Source: CAYMDP01 sp964389375
Lineage (GTDB): Bacteria > Bdellovibrionota > Bdellovibrionia > Bdellovibrionales > UBA1609
DNA length: 64,000 nt
Assembly: GCA_964389375.1 (NCBI GenBank)
Contig: CAYMDP010000012.1
Span: forward strand, 1-64,000
Direction: 5' to 3'
The translations under genes were made by a program, and so were the position numbers. The stretch's first letter is position 1; each line of letters opens with the position of its first letter. This document shows, piece by piece, positions 50,649 to 58,889 of the stretch. Below the pieces are notes generated by a model. That model was given only the letters and a program-made list of their open reading frames with translations. It made no database searches and had not been told where the DNA came from.

Positions 50649-51394
50649 CTACGTTTTTTACCGGAGCCCGATTTTTTCGAAGACTTCAAATAAAGATATA
50701 CACCCACAGCGCCAAGAATAAAGGCCAAGAACAAAAGATAGGAAGCTAAACTTCGAGATCCAGAAGAGGTGGGCTCGGGAGGGAGTTGATCCCCATCAAA
50801 GCCAGGAATATGTGCGCCAATGGGGGATCCAATGGTTTCATTTCCAGGCCGTATCCCTACGGCTTGTCTGTTAGAAAGAAGATCTTTGCTGGCGATCACG
50901 CGAAGACTTTCGATCGCTTTTAAGAAATCATTTGAATACTTTGTGTAAGAGGTTTTGTGCGCGCTGAAGGTCACTAAGATTGCGATGCTTTCTTTGACCG
51001 TTCCAAGGTAGCGAGTGTAATAAGACGGAACTTCAGATCCCATATGCATTCCGTCGATCCATGGATGGTTGGCAATTCGACGATTTTGCACGTGAATGAC
51101 TTTGGATTGGCTGGGTGGACCCTTTGGGTTTGGAAGAGAACGGGCAGTTCTTAAGTGGGCCTCGTAGGCTTCAAGACTGTCCGATGGGCCGACTTGTTTT
51201 GCAGTCAGAATAATAATGGCTTCTTTAGATTTGTCAGCAAAGCGGCTGATACAAACCCATTCAGTCCCTTCAAGTTGGCAATTCCAGTTTGGAGGAAGAT
51301 CGAAACTGACATAAGCGTTCTGAAACTTTTTGGCATGGCCTAAAATTGGAATGAAAAACAAGATCCACAGACACAGCTTTAAACTTTGATGCAT
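50645..51394 (-). CDS. Exported single-span membrane protein, tandem paralogue 1
   Basis: A 249-residue paralogue of the next gene. The signal peptide is LKLCLWILFFIPILGHA, and the anchor near the C-terminus is YLLFLAFILGAVGVYLYL with a Lys/Gly-rich tail. The shared domain runs FQNAYVSFDLPPNWNCQ, VGPSDSLEAYEAHL, WIDGMHMGSEVPSYYTRYLGTVKESIAILVTFSAH. The order of Cys, Trp and Gly-Ser-Glu-(I/V)-Pro is the same in both copies. It arose by tandem duplication and the two genes overlap by 4 nt. Function is unknown. Confidence 0.72.
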   Translation of the reverse strand: MHQSLKLCLWILFFIPILGHAKKFQNAYVSFDLPPNWNCQLEGTEWVCISRFADKSKEAIIILTAKQVGPSDSLEAYEAHLRTARSLPNPKGPPSQSKVIHVQNRRIANHPWIDGMHMGSEVPSYYTRYLGTVKESIAILVTFSAHKTSYTKYSNDFLKAIESLRVIASKDLLSNRQAVGIRPGNETIGSPIGAHIPGFDGDQLPPEPTSSGSRSLASYLLFLAFILGAVGVYLYLKSSKKSGSGKKRR

Positions 51395-51510
51395 AGACCT
51401 TCCCTTGCGACGAACGGACCTCGCATCATTATAATGAGGAAGGGAGTAAGTGAGGAGTGCAATTCGGAATCCTAGACTGAGGCCTAGGGAATCTTGTCAG
51501 GCTTTAAAGC

Positions 51511-51539
51511 GTCGGAAAGCTTGATCCAAGCTTTCCGAC
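51511..51539. terminator. Intergenic hairpin, possible transcript end
   Basis: GTCGGAAAGCTTG (51511-51523) and CAAGCTTTCCGAC (51527-51539) are perfect 13 bp arms around ATC. It lies 18 bp after the stop of the beta-barrel gene on the minus strand. The flanking T-tract is weak, so termination is plausible but unproven. Confidence 0.5.
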
Positions 51540-51557
51540 AGAGTTTTTAGGAATAAT

Positions 51558-52703
51558 TTAGAAGCTATAATTAAGAGAAGCGTGAGTTAGCAATGTGTTT
51601 GCATTGATGCTTCCGTTTGCATCACTTGCGCCCGCAATCAAAGCATCCAACATAAAGTCACCCAGCTTAAATCCAGCGCCGGCCGCGACCACGGTGTCAT
51701 CTGTGTTGCTAGTTTCAATCTGTCGGCTGGTGGCGTTGGCGTTGTTTTTGTCTTTTTGTGTATCGACAATCACGTTTTGTCGAACGGAAGCTCTCATTTT
51801 CATCCACTCTTTGGCATCAAGTTCGATTCCAAGTGCGAGTGGCAAAGAAAGAGTGCTTTGCTCGGCATCCGCCGTTGCGTTTTCGATATCGAACTTAGAT
51901 TCCATCCAGCGAAATCCCGCTGTGTAAAACATCATAACGCCCGCTTTTGTGGGAAGCTCGTTGTAGAAATTTACGGTTAAGGTTTTGTCATCTGTCGTGC
52001 CGCGGGTTCCAGCTCCGCTGTCAAGATCGGCTTTGCGGAATTCAAGTGTTCCAGCAAGCTTAGCTTGGCCCTCGAGCTTTAATACCCCACCAACATCAAA
52101 AGACGTTTTGCCGTCATATTTTTGTTTCACTCCGGCTGCAGTCTCGTTTGTTGCAAGATTTTTTAGATCAATTCCAACGTAGGCGCTATGTTTTCCCCAG
52201 TCGGCTCCTCCGCGAACGGCCATCGAAGAAGATTCAAGGTCCGGAAATTCCACTCCGCTGCTCGATTTGCTGGATGAGTTTGCGTAATGAACTCCAAGAC
52301 CCCAGTTTAATCCGGTCTTAGATCCAATGATCACATCAAGTCCGTTTTGCGGAGCTTCAAGTGCGTTACCAGCAAGATAAAGGGCTCGGGTTTGTGCTTG
52401 GCGAATGGTTCCTAAACTTCTGCGTCCCAACTGAACGGCCACATTAAAATCACCGTGTTGTCGTGCAAGTCCACCTTCTGCTTTGGGCTCGTTGTCTGAA
52501 TTTGATGCGCCAAACTCAAAGTTTGCCAAACCTCCGCTAAGTTGATTGATCATTGCAGGGTTTAAAAAAATATTTCTAGCATCATCAATAAAAAGAGATC
52601 CATTCACATCTTGACCCAAAGAGGACAAGCGGGATTTCGATGCAAAAGATTGCGGGCTGACCAGAAGCAGTGTTGTCGCGATTAACAAGAACATTCTTGC
52701 CAT
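51558..52703 (-). CDS. Putative outer-membrane beta-barrel protein
   Basis: A 381-residue exported protein, unrecognised by family. The signal peptide is MARMFLLIATTLLLVSPQSFA. DARNIFLNPAMINQLSG resembles the start of outer-membrane porin-like proteins of the FadL type, and the body has many amphipathic strands with Ser/Asn-rich loops (GASDANGSINANTLLTH). It ends in SLNYSF with a C-terminal Phe, the usual BAM recognition signature. The start at ATG 52703 follows AAGGAGTCC. It is on the minus strand downstream of the subtilase but separated from it by hairpins. Confidence 0.72.
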   Translation of the reverse strand: MARMFLLIATTLLLVSPQSFASKSRLSSLGQDVNGSLFIDDARNIFLNPAMINQLSGGLANFEFGASNSDNEPKAEGGLARQHGDFNVAVQLGRRSLGTIRQAQTRALYLAGNALEAPQNGLDVIIGSKTGLNWGLGVHYANSSSKSSSGVEFPDLESSSMAVRGGADWGKHSAYVGIDLKNLATNETAAGVKQKYDGKTSFDVGGVLKLEGQAKLAGTLEFRKADLDSGAGTRGTTDDKTLTVNFYNELPTKAGVMMFYTAGFRWMESKFDIENATADAEQSTLSLPLALGIELDAKEWMKMRASVRQNVIVDTQKDKNNANATSRQIETSNTDDTVVAAGAGFKLGDFMLDALIAGASDANGSINANTLLTHASLNYSF

Positions 52704-52785
52704 ATTGAGGACTCCTTAAAATAGAGGATGGAACTGTTGTTAGGGCACTCTTTGAACCCGGCTGAAGGAGCTTGGCAAGCTCTGA

Positions 52786-52813
52786 CGCAACTTGATCAGA
52801 AAGATCAAGCTGC
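52786..52813. terminator. Hairpin after the subtilase gene
   Basis: CTTGATC (52791-52797) pairs with GATCAAG (52803-52809) around AGAAA, and flanking CGCA/TGCG extends the stem with one mismatch. It lies about 15 bp after the subtilase stop on the minus strand. A second small palindrome GAGCTTGGCAAGCTC is next to it. Neither has a clear T-tract. Confidence 0.35.
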
Positions 52814-52826
52814 GCGGAGTGTGTGA

Positions 52827-54572
52827 TTAATGCATCAAAGGAAGTGTTTGAGACTGTTCGGCAAGCTGAACAGCAGAAAGTGAATCAAGAAATCTTGAAG
52901 AGACAACTTTTCCTTTTAAACTGGCACTCAATTCGCCACTTTTTAATAAAAGCTCACGAACTTGGTTTGGCTTTAGCTCGGGATTGATGCTTAGGATTTG
53001 GGCAGCAATTCCGGCAACCACCGGAGAGGCCATAGATGTGCCAGAAAATTTCTTAAACAAAACTCGCTTTGGATTTTCTGTGAAAGTTGAATTCAATCCG
53101 TCTTCTGGCCCTGTCCCACCAGGCGCCGCAAGATCCACCGTATTTGCACCAAAGTTTGAGTAAAATGCCAGGGGTGTCGTCGTTCCACGAGAGGCCACAG
53201 AGACGATGTTCTTGTGTGGGAACGAAGAAGGGAAGTTCGGCACTCGATCGGTATCAAGGCCTTTTCCCGTGAGCGGGTGACCATTTCCGGATGCTGCAAC
53301 TATTAAGACCCCTTTTTCTTCAGCCAGATCGATTGCCTTAACCATGGTGGGATGGGGAGTTCCATAAGTCCCTAAAGACATATTTAAGATGTCGGCTCCA
53401 CGGTCCAATGCATAGTAGATTCCACCGGCGATACTGGCCACATCTCCTGACATAGGGCCCAAAACTTTTACTGATAAAATCTGGGCTTTTCTTGCGGTTC
53501 CGAAAACTGAGGAAGCCGCAAGTCCTGCAACGTGAGTTCCGTGCCCACCATCGTCAAAGGGGGAGCCATCTGCATTTGCAAAGTCATAACCGACAACATC
53601 ATCAATAAATCCATTGCCATCGTCATCGATGCCGTTATCAGGAACTTCGCCTTTGTTGACCAAAATGTTCTGAGCTAAAGCTGGGTGATTAAAATCAACT
53701 CCCGTATCTAGGATTGCAATCTTAAGACCCTTACCTTCAGACTTTTTCCATGCCTCTTGCTGCTTGAGTTGCTGAAGATGTGGAAAGTCCTGAAGACGAA
53801 TCTGATTTAGAAAACTGGAATCGCTGGACTGAGGACCTCGAAAACTTTTGTTCCCGGTCGCAGTGATCAGGACTGAGTCCATATGGCAAACTTTGCGCGC
53901 ATCTTGGACGACCAAGATGACTTGATAAAGCCCGTAAGCGTCTGTCTTAAATTCAGCTTCAGGCCCGAAGCTAACACCTTCGGAGAAGTTTGAATCTTCT
54001 GGAGGTGAATAGATCCACGCATATTTAAGGACAGAGGGGTTCTTAGCACTTGGAACACTGGTCTTCCCATTTAAGCTAAACTTCCCCCCGGCCTCGAGGA
54101 TATCTTTAGCCAGGCCCACCTTCGTGATTTTTGCGGTCGGTGACTCGAGATCCTCAACGCAGGCAGAAAAGGCGCTGTCCGAGGTGTTCGCTTCACTTGC
54201 CATTGTAGAATATCGTTTTAATTTTTCACTTGGGCTTTCAGTGGCTTCGTTCAATTGAATTTCGAAGAAGTCATTTTTAACAATCATCTTCTCGCCAAGA
54301 ACATTTTGAATCTCGGCTTGAGGAATGCCGAAAACTTCGTACATTCCACGTGGTGGATAAATACTTCGAAATTGCGCCTTGGGATTTTCGCTCATCAATT
54401 GAGTGAGCTCTTTTTCGCTGACCTCATCCACGATGAAGCCAACATCTTCACTACTTTGAGGTGCCTGAGTTCTTTGTTGGTGCGCGACGAGTCCGATTCC
54501 TTGTCCGCAGGCGATCGTAGTCATGGCTCCTAATAAAACAACTGAGCCCAGTTTCACACGAATCTTTTCCAT
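52827..54572 (-). CDS. Subtilisin-like (S8) serine protease, lipoprotein
   Basis: A 581-residue exported protease. The start at ATG 54572 follows GGGGGAGGGGCTT; the product has a lipoprotein signal ending TIAC. The N-terminal ~200 residues include an I9-like propeptide region and a beta-rich part (FSLNGKTSVPSAKNPSVL, YGLYQVILVVQD) resembling a PKD-like module. The catalytic triad is complete: Asp in IAILDTGVDFNHPAL, His in GGHGTHVAGLAAS, Ser in FSGTSMASPVVAGIAA. The insertion DNGIDDDGNGFIDD before the His is common in subtilases and could bind calcium. It is divergent from a LysR regulator. Confidence 0.93.
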   Translation of the reverse strand: MEKIRVKLGSVVLLGAMTTIACGQGIGLVAHQQRTQAPQSSEDVGFIVDEVSEKELTQLMSENPKAQFRSIYPPRGMYEVFGIPQAEIQNVLGEKMIVKNDFFEIQLNEATESPSEKLKRYSTMASEANTSDSAFSACVEDLESPTAKITKVGLAKDILEAGGKFSLNGKTSVPSAKNPSVLKYAWIYSPPEDSNFSEGVSFGPEAEFKTDAYGLYQVILVVQDARKVCHMDSVLITATGNKSFRGPQSSDSSFLNQIRLQDFPHLQQLKQQEAWKKSEGKGLKIAILDTGVDFNHPALAQNILVNKGEVPDNGIDDDGNGFIDDVVGYDFANADGSPFDDGGHGTHVAGLAASSVFGTARKAQILSVKVLGPMSGDVASIAGGIYYALDRGADILNMSLGTYGTPHPTMVKAIDLAEEKGVLIVAASGNGHPLTGKGLDTDRVPNFPSSFPHKNIVSVASRGTTTPLAFYSNFGANTVDLAAPGGTGPEDGLNSTFTENPKRVLFKKFSGTSMASPVVAGIAAQILSINPELKPNQVRELLLKSGELSASLKGKVVSSRFLDSLSAVQLAEQSQTLPLMH

Positions 54573-54880
54573 AAGCCCCTCCCCCTTGAGGGCTATGAAT
54601 CTCATTCGGGATTAAAATTTTTTCAAGCGAAGGATAATTATTACATGCCATAATGAATTCTTATGGGCCGGGGATCATACCCGTGATTTCAATGACTTGC
54701 GACCAAAGTCGAGGTTCCAAAGTGGAACCACCCTGTATGGATTATAGCGCATTGCAAAAAGTATTCGGTCGATTCTTGAGACCATTTGTCTGAATTATGA
54801 GCTCAAAAATTGAGGGGGCCATAACTTTTTCTTATGAATTGCGTGAGTTTAGCCCGCAGCTTTGTTATAAAAACGCCACT
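54573..54880. other. Divergent intergenic region between subtilase and LysR genes
   Basis: 308 bp with no gene. It should hold both promoters. The subtilase ribosome site lies in a short hairpin (54574-54594, AGCCCT pairing with AGGGCT on the minus strand), which may hide it. The LysR start has no clear ribosome site. A palindrome is annotated separately at 54713-54729. Confidence 0.5.
54713..54729. promoter_or_regulatory. Operator-like palindrome between subtilase and LysR genes
   Basis: GGTTCCA (54713-54719) and TGGAACC (54723-54729) are perfect 7 bp arms around AAG. It lies about 140 bp upstream of the subtilase start and 150 bp upstream of the LysR start. A divergent regulator-target pair with a palindrome between them is the classic LysR arrangement, so this may be the LysR site. 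Confidence 0.45.
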
Positions 54881-55786
54881 ATGAATTTGCAGCAACTCAC
54901 GACATTTTGTGCAGTTTTATCTGAGGGAAGCATGACAGCCGCGGCTGACAAACTCTTCTTAACTCAACCCGCGGTCTCTCAACAGATTCGAAATCTAGAA
55001 GAAGAACTTGGCGTCGATCTTTTAGTTCGAGGAGTGCGGCAAGTGAAGCCAACGCTTCAGGGTCAACTTCTATATGACTACGCTCGAAGAATCTTACATT
55101 TAACTCAGCAGGCGGAAGTGGCCATCCATACGATGTCCCAAGAGCTGACGGGCAATCTAAGAGTTGGAACTTTAAATTCGATTGGTCTTCATATGGTCAG
55201 TCCGATCATTGGTTTGTTTTTAAAACATAACAGCCAATTGAAAATTAAATTGAGTTATGGAACGGGCGAAAAAATCATTAACGAAATGCGCAGCAACCAA
55301 ATCGATTTGGTGATCTTGCCGGATTTAAAAACGGAGTACGGAATTGAATTTCCTGACTTCGATAAAAAATTTCTATTTCGTGATGAGATCTGGCTTGTCG
55401 GAGCAGGCAAAGACACATCTGTGCCGACCAATATTGAGTTTAAGCAATATGCCTCGCGCCCCATTGTTAGCTTTAACGAAAAATATCCGGGTTTCGGAAG
55501 TTTACTAGAGCGTAAGATCAATGAAACAAAGCTGGATGTGCAGCCGGTTTTTGAAACTGATAACGTCGGTACATTAAAGCGGGTTGTTGAGTCTGGTTTG
55601 GGTTGGGGATTTTTGCCCTCGCATAGCATTCGTAAACAGGTGCGAACAGGCCGGCTTTCTGTCGTTCAAGTTGAAGACTTTAAATATGCGGTCAATGTGA
55701 ATTTGTACGCGCGAAAAGATCGTCAAAATGAACAGATCGTAGATACCTTTTATCGCGCTCTTCAACACCAAGGTGTGAATAACTAA
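54881..55786 (+). CDS. LysR-family transcriptional regulator
   Basis: A 301-residue LysR regulator. I start at ATG 54881 (MNLQQLTTFCAVLSEGSMTA), the family N-terminus; an upstream ATG at 54797 adds 28 residues without support. The winged helix-turn-helix (about residues 1-60) has AAADKLFLTQPAVSQQIRNLE. The effector-binding domain (about 90-295) starts GNLRVGTLNSIG and includes SGLGWGFLPSH. It is divergent from the subtilase and probably controls it. Its stop overlaps the convergent PPDK-regulator stop by 4 nt. The ligand is unknown. Confidence 0.92.
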   Translation: MNLQQLTTFCAVLSEGSMTAAADKLFLTQPAVSQQIRNLEEELGVDLLVRGVRQVKPTLQGQLLYDYARRILHLTQQAEVAIHTMSQELTGNLRVGTLNSIGLHMVSPIIGLFLKHNSQLKIKLSYGTGEKIINEMRSNQIDLVILPDLKTEYGIEFPDFDKKFLFRDEIWLVGAGKDTSVPTNIEFKQYASRPIVSFNEKYPGFGSLLERKINETKLDVQPVFETDNVGTLKRVVESGLGWGFLPSHSIRKQVRTGRLSVVQVEDFKYAVNVNLYARKDRQNEQIVDTFYRALQHQGVNN

Positions 55787-56625
55787 AGATAGGCGTCGAA
55801 GGGAAGATCCATTCGTGTGGCAACCACTCGAATGATTTCTGCGGCCGTCTCTTCAAGAGCTCGGTCAGTGACGTCAAAAACGGGCCATTTTTTATTTTTC
55901 TTAAAAAGCTCAGTTGCAAATTCGATTTCTTTTTCAATATGCGCCATACTTGCATATTCGCCGCCTGGATCTTGTCCAAATTTTTCGAGACGTTTTCTGC
56001 GAATGCGAGCTAAAGATTCTGGATTGATAATCAGCGCGACGATTTTTCTTTGATCGATGGTTTTAAGTTGCTCGGGCAGTGGCGTCCCTACGACCAAGGG
56101 GATGTTTGCCACTTTCCAACCTTTGTGGCTTAAAAAAATCGAAAGTGGAGTTTTACTGGTTCGGCTGACACCAACTAAGACGATATCGGCTTGATCCAGA
56201 TCGTCGAGAGTTTTTCCATCATCATTTCGCACTGTAAACTCGATCGCCTCAATCCGCTTAAAATATCGTTCGTCGACGGTTCTTAATAATCCCGCGGTAT
56301 GATCTTCCCCAGAGCCTCCAAGATAGCGATCTAGGGAATCCAGTAAGGGACCTAAAAGATCGAGGGCGGGGATGCCTTTGTTTGATGCCAGTTCGAAGAT
56401 TTTTTTGCGCATCGATGGGCTGACCACGGTGTAAACAATCATCCCTTTTGCCTGAAAGGCGTCTTCGATGATGGATTCGACTTGCTCTTCCCTGCGAACA
56501 TTTTTTCCTCGAACGATGTTGATTTCATGTCCCTGAAATTGAACTAGGCCGGCCTTAACCATGGAGCTTGCGGTTTCTCCAGTCCCATCAGAAATAATAA
56601 ACACGGTAAATTGCTTTTGACTCAT
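55783..56625 (-). CDS. Pyruvate,phosphate dikinase / PEP synthase regulatory protein (DUF299)
   Basis: A 280-residue bifunctional serine/threonine kinase and pyrophosphorylase of the DUF299 family. It switches PEP synthase (or plant and bacterial PPDK) off by ADP-dependent phosphorylation and on by Pi-dependent dephosphorylation. The N-terminal block FIISDGTGETASSM and the P-loop GVSRTSKTPLSIFLSHKG (about residues 151-168) are diagnostic, as is the C-terminal EETAAEIIRVV. It is convergent with the LysR gene with overlapping stops. No PPDK or PEPS gene lies in the window, so which enzyme it controls is not decided. Confidence 0.92.
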   Translation of the reverse strand: MSQKQFTVFIISDGTGETASSMVKAGLVQFQGHEINIVRGKNVRREEQVESIIEDAFQAKGMIVYTVVSPSMRKKIFELASNKGIPALDLLGPLLDSLDRYLGGSGEDHTAGLLRTVDERYFKRIEAIEFTVRNDDGKTLDDLDQADIVLVGVSRTSKTPLSIFLSHKGWKVANIPLVVGTPLPEQLKTIDQRKIVALIINPESLARIRRKRLEKFGQDPGGEYASMAHIEKEIEFATELFKKNKKWPVFDVTDRALEETAAEIIRVVATRMDLPFDAYL

Positions 56626-56661
56626 TAGGCCCCCAAGAAAAGGATCAGATCAAAGAAATGC

Positions 56662-57129
56662 TTAATTCGGAAAACTTTGAGATTCGACAATCCCAATTTG
56701 CAAAATGTAGTCTTGCACGTTCCAGTTTTTTCGAACGTCTTCAAAAGAAAGATCCTCAGGTAAAAAAATTCGAAGACTCGGGCGCCCCATTTTTTCCCAA
56801 AGTCCCTGAGCATGATTCAGCCACTCTAGGTCTTTGTGCTGACCCGAGATCACTAAGGTCTGAATATTTGGAAAACGACTGAGCCCAGGAATCATAAGGG
56901 GGTAGCCTTCCTTCAACTGAATCGGAACGAGGGAGAGGTCATTTTGTTTAAGGACTTGTTTTAGTCCTTCGGTGGCAAGTTTGGGCTGATGGCTGACCGA
57001 GCGAGCCATCTGAAAATTTAAGTACCAATCAATAATTCGTGACCAAGGAGAAGTCTTTTGTTCGGGAACGACCCAAAGATCGGCTCCGCTTGAAAAGGCA
57101 CCTGAATAGGACAATTTTTGAAAACTCAT
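56662..57129 (-). CDS. Unrecognised small protein
   Basis: A 155-residue cytoplasmic protein of unknown function, starting MSFQKLSYSGAFSSGADLWVV. It is alpha/beta in character (YPLMIPGLSRFPNIQTLVISG, RPSLRIFLPEDLSFEDVRKNW) without signal peptide, membrane segment or catalytic motif. It lies 36 bp upstream of the PPDK/PEPS regulator and 46 bp downstream of nusB on the same strand, so it may be the end of the nrdR-nusB operon or the start of the next. Confidence 0.65.
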   Translation of the reverse strand: MSFQKLSYSGAFSSGADLWVVPEQKTSPWSRIIDWYLNFQMARSVSHQPKLATEGLKQVLKQNDLSLVPIQLKEGYPLMIPGLSRFPNIQTLVISGQHKDLEWLNHAQGLWEKMGRPSLRIFLPEDLSFEDVRKNWNVQDYILQIGIVESQSFPN

Positions 57130-57175
57130 AATGACAAAGCCTAGCCTAGTCTTCGAATCAGGACAAGAGCTGTAT

Positions 57176-57589
57176 CTATTTCTGGGAGGCTATTGGATCG
57201 AGAATGCCGTTGATAAATTGAGCCGAATCCGTATTGCTGTATTTGCGGCAAATCTCTAGGGCCTCGTTGATTGCGGCGGCTGCGGGGACTGGGTCTGAAG
57301 AAAAACGGATTTCAAAAACTGCAATACGCATCAGAAGTAGATCGACTAGTGCCATGCGCTTTAAGCTCCAGTTGGCGCTTTGTTTTTCGATAAGGCCATC
57401 AATATTTTCGCGGTGTTGAAGAACCCCCGCAAGAAGAAATCGAGCATAATCCCATACTTCTTTAGGCGCTTCATACTTTCCTTTGAACAAAGAAAGACTG
57501 GTTTCGAAATCGACAGGCCCCAAAAATTCATTTTGAAATAGGACTTGCAGAGCGAGTTCTCTGGATTGTCGACGGGCGCTAGTTTGCAT
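57176..57589 (-). CDS. nusB: Transcription antitermination factor NusB
   Basis: A 137-residue NusB, an all-helical protein that binds boxA RNA with NusE (S10) during rRNA transcription antitermination. Seen are the N-terminal RRQSRELALQVLFQNEFLG, the middle ENIDGLIEKQSANWSLKRMALVDLLLMRIAVFEI and the C-terminal AAINEALEICRKYSNTDSAQFINGILD, the standard blocks. It starts 20 bp downstream of nrdR, a common nrdR-nusB gene pair. Confidence 0.93.
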   Translation of the reverse strand: MQTSARRQSRELALQVLFQNEFLGPVDFETSLSLFKGKYEAPKEVWDYARFLLAGVLQHRENIDGLIEKQSANWSLKRMALVDLLLMRIAVFEIRFSSDPVPAAAAINEALEICRKYSNTDSAQFINGILDPIASQK

Positions 57590-57609
57590 TTATGGACTCC
57601 AAGAGGTTC

Positions 57610-58065
57610 TTATACATCAAGTTGCCCTAAATCTCCGAGACTTTCTACAAACTCATTTACATCCGTGAAGGTCTTATAAACGCTCGCAAAACGGACGTAT
57701 GCCACATCATCGACTTTTCTGAGCTCCGTCACAACGGCCCGGCCAAGTTCCTGACTTTGAAGATCCTTTTCTCCCTGACCTTGAACCCATTTCGAGATGC
57801 GACTGACCATGGCCTCGATCTGTGCGATGCTGACCGGCCGCTTTTTGCACGCAATTTGGATTCCGCGACGGAGTTTTTCTTTGTTGTAAGGCTCCCTGCG
57901 ACCATCTTTTTTAAGAACAAAGGGAAATGAAACCATAAGGGTTTCGACGGTCGAAAAGCGCCCTTTACAGCTAAGGCATTCTCGTCTGCGGCGAATTTCA
58001 CTTTCGCGAAATAGGCGCGTGTCCAAGACTCGATTTTCGCTATGTCCGCAAAGAGGGCACTTCAT
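57610..58065 (-). CDS. nrdR: Transcriptional repressor NrdR
   Basis: A 151-residue repressor of ribonucleotide reductase genes. The N-terminal zinc ribbon has MKCPLCGHSENRVLDTR and RRRECLSCKGRFSTVE (two CxxC pairs). The following ATP-cone (about residues 47-137) starts LMVSFPFVLKKDGRREPYNKEKLRRGI and binds ATP or dATP. Length and order match the family exactly. It is the first gene of an nrdR-nusB unit. The NrdR box it would bind is not visible in this window. Confidence 0.95.
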   Translation of the reverse strand: MKCPLCGHSENRVLDTRLFRESEIRRRRECLSCKGRFSTVETLMVSFPFVLKKDGRREPYNKEKLRRGIQIACKKRPVSIAQIEAMVSRISKWVQGQGEKDLQSQELGRAVVTELRKVDDVAYVRFASVYKTFTDVNEFVESLGDLGQLDV

Positions 58066-58160
58066 CCAAGACTCATTTTTTGTGGTGAGGAAGGCGACAT
58101 TTCTAGGACAAGCGAGGGGCCTTGGTCAAGGTGATAGGTCCTGCTCAAACTCAATGAAGG

Positions 58161-58189
58161 TTGACACTTGTCACATTGCAAAATAAAAC
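58161..58189 (+). promoter_or_regulatory. Promoter of a beta-barrel gene, possibly leaderless
   Basis: A perfect -35 TTGACA (58161-58166) and a -10-like TAAAAC (58184-58189) are 17 bp apart. Transcription would begin near 58196, one or two bases before the ATG at 58197, so the mRNA may lack a leader and a ribosome site. None is visible in front of that ATG. Confidence 0.5.
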
Positions 58190-58196
58190 CGATTCT

Positions 58197-58883
58197 ATGA
58201 TTTTAAGACCGATTCTTCCATTCGTTTTCATGGCATTTTTTATGGCAACTTCGAATCTAGCGAACGCTCAGATCGAGATTATTGATTCTGAGCAGGGCTC
58301 GGGTACGGCTGTTGGAAAAGGTGCGGCTCAAAAGTATTTTAAGGCTCGCCAGGGGACACAAAACTCCTCTGACTCTGAAGCTCAGGTTTCGAGAGCTCCG
58401 GCCAACTCGGGAGACCGTTATTTAGCACTACATTTAGGAACTTACCTGAGCCAGACGAACTACAAATGGGGCAATTTCAACAAGGACGATATCGGTAAGT
58501 TTAACGGTGGTCTAACTTACAAAGTGGGCGAGTGGCAGAACTCGATGGACTTGATGTTTCGTGCGGACTTTTCGTCCTGGGAACTGAATGAGGGGCGCGC
58601 GGTAAAAATGAGCCTGTTGCCTTTGGTCACCTTCCCGGACATCGCCAGCGGCTTTCCACTTTATTTTGGCGCTGGGGCTGGTTTAGGAGTCTTTTTTAAG
58701 CAGATTAAAAACGAGTCCTCTTTGTCTTTTGACTATCAGTTGGTTGCGGGCGCCCGCTTTTTGGATGTTGTCGATTCTTTGGGCTTTTTTGTAGAGGCAG
58801 GATTGAAGAATCACATTCTTTTATTAAGTGATGGCCAATACAATGGAGTCTTCTTAGCGCTTGGACTCGCTTTCACTTTTTAG
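58197..58883 (+). CDS. Putative small outer-membrane beta-barrel protein
   Basis: A 228-residue exported protein. The start at ATG 58197 gives a signal peptide (MILRPILPFVFMAFFMATSN with cleavage after NANAQ-like ANAQ). A Ser/Ala-rich linker of about 45 residues precedes strands such as RYLALHLGTYLSQTNYKWG, NSMDLMFRADFSSWEL and NGVFLALGLAFTF. The terminal Phe and about 20-residue spacing suggest an eight-stranded barrel, comparable in size to OmpA or OmpW-like proteins. No family is recognised. It ends 6 bp before rsmB. The ATG has no ribosome site, consistent with the leaderless promoter upstream. Confidence 0.7.
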   Translation: MILRPILPFVFMAFFMATSNLANAQIEIIDSEQGSGTAVGKGAAQKYFKARQGTQNSSDSEAQVSRAPANSGDRYLALHLGTYLSQTNYKWGNFNKDDIGKFNGGLTYKVGEWQNSMDLMFRADFSSWELNEGRAVKMSLLPLVTFPDIASGFPLYFGAGAGLGVFFKQIKNESSLSFDYQLVAGARFLDVVDSLGFFVEAGLKNHILLLSDGQYNGVFLALGLAFTF

Positions 58884-58889
58884 GCCCTG

